Shown in pieces: positions 63,026-64,000 of a stretch of 64,000 nucleotides of DNA. Both the position numbers and the translations under genes were made by a program. Below the pieces are notes generated by a model. It saw only the letters and a program-made list of their open reading frames with translations, was not told where the DNA came from and made no database searches. Origin of the DNA: Streptomyces cirratus (GTDB lineage: Bacteria > Actinomycetota > Actinomycetes > Streptomycetales > Streptomycetaceae). The stretch covers positions 62,001 through 126,000 of the forward strand of contig NZ_BMVP01000012.1 of assembly GCF_014650775.1 (NCBI RefSeq), given 5' to 3'. How positions within the stretch are numbered: position 1 is the first letter of the stretch; the number at the start of each line of letters is the position of its first letter.

Positions 63026-63216
63026 GGTACGCCGACGCTGAATCGCGCACCCGAATTCGTCACCCAGATCCCCACTGAGAGTCGGAGGGAGAGGCGAGCC
63101 GAGATCGCTTCCGCCACCAGCTCGCCTGACTCCGTCCGTGGCGGAGCCGGAACAGTCCTGGCGGCCTCACTACCCTGACCGACGGACCACCCGCGGCCGG
63201 CGACGATCGGGAGACC

Positions 63217-63456
63217 ATGACCACGCCCTCCACCGCCCGAACCGAAGACCTCCTGCAGACCGGCGTGCGCGAGGAGGTCTACCCCGGCGCGGTGTGGGCG
63301 GTCGGGGACGCCCACGGCGTCCGCGCCAGCGGAGCCGTCGGCCTCCTCGATCCCGACCGGCCCGACGAACCGATGCGGCTGGACACCGTCTTCGACGTAG
63401 CCAGCCTCACCAAGATCCTCGCCGTCTGGTCCACGATCGGCACGCTCGCCGAACGA
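63217..63456 (+). pseudogene. Truncated serine hydrolase (beta-lactamase/class C-like)
   Basis: The frame starts well: ATG with GGGAG ahead, then EEVYPGAVWAVGDAHGVRAS, LDTVFDVASLTKILAVWSTI with the S-x-x-K pair (Ser63, Lys66) of class C beta-lactamase/D-peptidase proteins. Homology stops near residue 79 (GTLAE), where ~250 more residues are expected. The frame runs on to 63690 through unrelated sequence antisense to the next gene. It is best read as a gene cut by insertion or deletion at about 63450-63460. Confidence 0.7.
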
Positions 63457-63478
63457 TCAAACGGAGTGCAGTGCCGGT

Positions 63479-63883
63479 TTACTGACGCCAAAGCCTCAGA
63501 TAACGGCGGAGACCAGCCGTTCGTCGCGGCCGCTGCTCTCCCCTGTCATGGACGACCAGCAAACGGAGGTCTCGGTCCCGGTTTTGATCGATTTCTGCCG
63601 CCGAGTAGCGGCGGCTCCAGTGAACGCGACCGTCGCGGATCCAGTAGTGAGACTGGCACGGGAGGGACCAGTTCCCGATCGATGGGGTGAGGGAAGCATT
63701 CTCGCCGTCGTAGGTGAGGGACCACTGGGCCGGGGAGAGCGGTGTGACGACTTCGTGCCCGCATCCGCAGCAGCACAAGTGGCCGCAGGTGCGGTAGGGG
63801 ATCGAGATGTAGAGCACCCCCGCGTCCATGGCCTGGGGAAAGGTCTCGGTGAAGACCGGGCTCAGGGTGTCTTGCGGAGTCAC
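63479..63883 (-). CDS. DUF6527-like zinc-binding protein
   Basis: A 134-residue protein. YRTCGHLCCCGCGHEVVTPL is a Cys-rich zinc site, followed by NASLTPSIGNWSLPCQSHYW and IRDGRVHWSRRYSAAEID, which I recall as DUF6527. That family travels with bacterial ubiquitin-like (E1/E2/multi-ubiquitin) operons. The tail after AEIDQNRDRDL is Arg-rich and may have been replaced where the gene meets the broken hydrolase. The GTG start overlaps the stop of the upstream gene (GTGA). The exact role of the family is not known. Confidence 0.65.
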   Translation of the reverse strand: MTPQDTLSPVFTETFPQAMDAGVLYISIPYRTCGHLCCCGCGHEVVTPLSPAQWSLTYDGENASLTPSIGNWSLPCQSHYWIRDGRVHWSRRYSAAEIDQNRDRDLRLLVVHDRGEQRPRRTAGLRRYLRLWRQ

Positions 63884-64000
63884 GGCCGGTCCTCGTTGGC
63901 GATCTCGTTGGTGATCAGCGAGTACGTGGTGTGGGCCTCGTCGGTGGCGTCGGCGTAGATGCCGAGGGCGCGTTTCCAGCGGATGACGGCCAGGATGGCG
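63880..64000 (-). CDS. C-terminal end of an unidentified gene (runs off the right edge)
   Basis: The last 39 codons read AILAVIRWKRALGIYADATD followed by EAHTTYSLITNEIANEDRP and stop. The overlap with the DUF6527-like gene makes them an operon. If the DUF6527 assignment is right, an E1-, E2- or ubiquitin-like partner would be expected here, but these residues do not decide it. Confidence 0.5.
   Translation of the reverse strand, partial: AILAVIRWKRALGIYADATDEAHTTYSLITNEIANEDRP

Overview
The window looks like a piece of a Streptomyces chromosome (inferred). It is very G+C-rich, uses many GTG starts, chains genes through 4-base ATGA/GTGA overlaps, and carries families typical of that genus: secreted CocE and SGNH hydrolases, tandem Lrp regulators, regulators with TPR repeats, a MocR regulator and a GluABCD transporter. 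From memory, the gene order around the purine genes resembles the allantoin/urate region of S. coelicolor. No tRNA, rRNA, CRISPR array, phage or complete insertion sequence was recognised.

Layout. 0-8.3 kb: 5' end of a MurJ-type flippase gene, a secreted CocE-type hydrolase, a gluABCD-type amino-acid ABC operon, xthA and small housekeeping genes. 8.3-13.6 kb: a sugar ABC operon (binding protein, permease, single-domain ATPase, ROK kinase) divergent from a Gfo/Idh/MocA dehydrogenase. 13.7-17 kb: P450, EamA exporter, RibD-like reductase and a decayed LysR fragment. 17.2-20.8 kb: allantoicase, allantoinase and the divergent IclR regulator AllR. 20.9-24.6 kb: an ABC/FtsX pair divergent from a histidine kinase/response regulator pair. 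24.6-28.9 kb: MocR regulator, MobA/MocA-like nucleotidyltransferase and malate synthase. 29-35.5 kb: secreted SGNH hydrolase, a short GyrB-like protein, a lysine-type dehydrogenase, an NTPase/TPR protein and a double Lrp regulator. 35.7-48.4 kb: purine permease, 8-oxoguanine deaminase-like enzyme, uricase, HIU hydrolase, OHCU decarboxylase, an HTH protein, hydroxypyruvate isomerase, tartronate semialdehyde reductase, catalase, a decayed MFS/TetR pair and glyoxylate carboligase. 48.6-54.2 kb: a zinc-ribbon protein, glutathione peroxidase, acyl-CoA synthetase, a winged-helix protein and CorA. 54.3-63 kb: an XRE/TPR regulator followed by a tightly coupled set of glycosyltransferases, phosphotransferases, a PIG-L deacetylase and a P-loop kinase. 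63.2-64 kb: a truncated serine hydrolase abutting a DUF6527-type gene.

How it fits together. The purine genes form one catabolic programme: uptake of xanthine/urate, urate to allantoin (uricase, UraH, UraD), allantoin to ureidoglycolate (AllB, Alc), and glyoxylate disposal by two routes, malate synthase and Gcl-Hyi-GlxR. Catalase can remove the peroxide made by uricase. Xanthine dehydrogenase and ureidoglycolate lyase are not in the window. The strongest regulatory observation is a pair of 15-base boxes (TTCCR-N5-YRGAA-like) set exactly 21 bases apart at the allR, aceB, hyi and gcl promoters, with a related arrangement at the catalase gene. A second palindrome, TCAAC-N5-GTTGA, marks the allB, uricase and catalase promoters.

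The best candidate for an undescribed system is the 56.9-62.0 kb operon. Its six genes are joined by five consecutive 4-base overlaps and it ends tail-to-tail, again by 4 bases, against a second phosphotransferase. Its enzyme mix suggests assembly of a phosphorylated, de-N-acetylated glycoside; the product is unknown.
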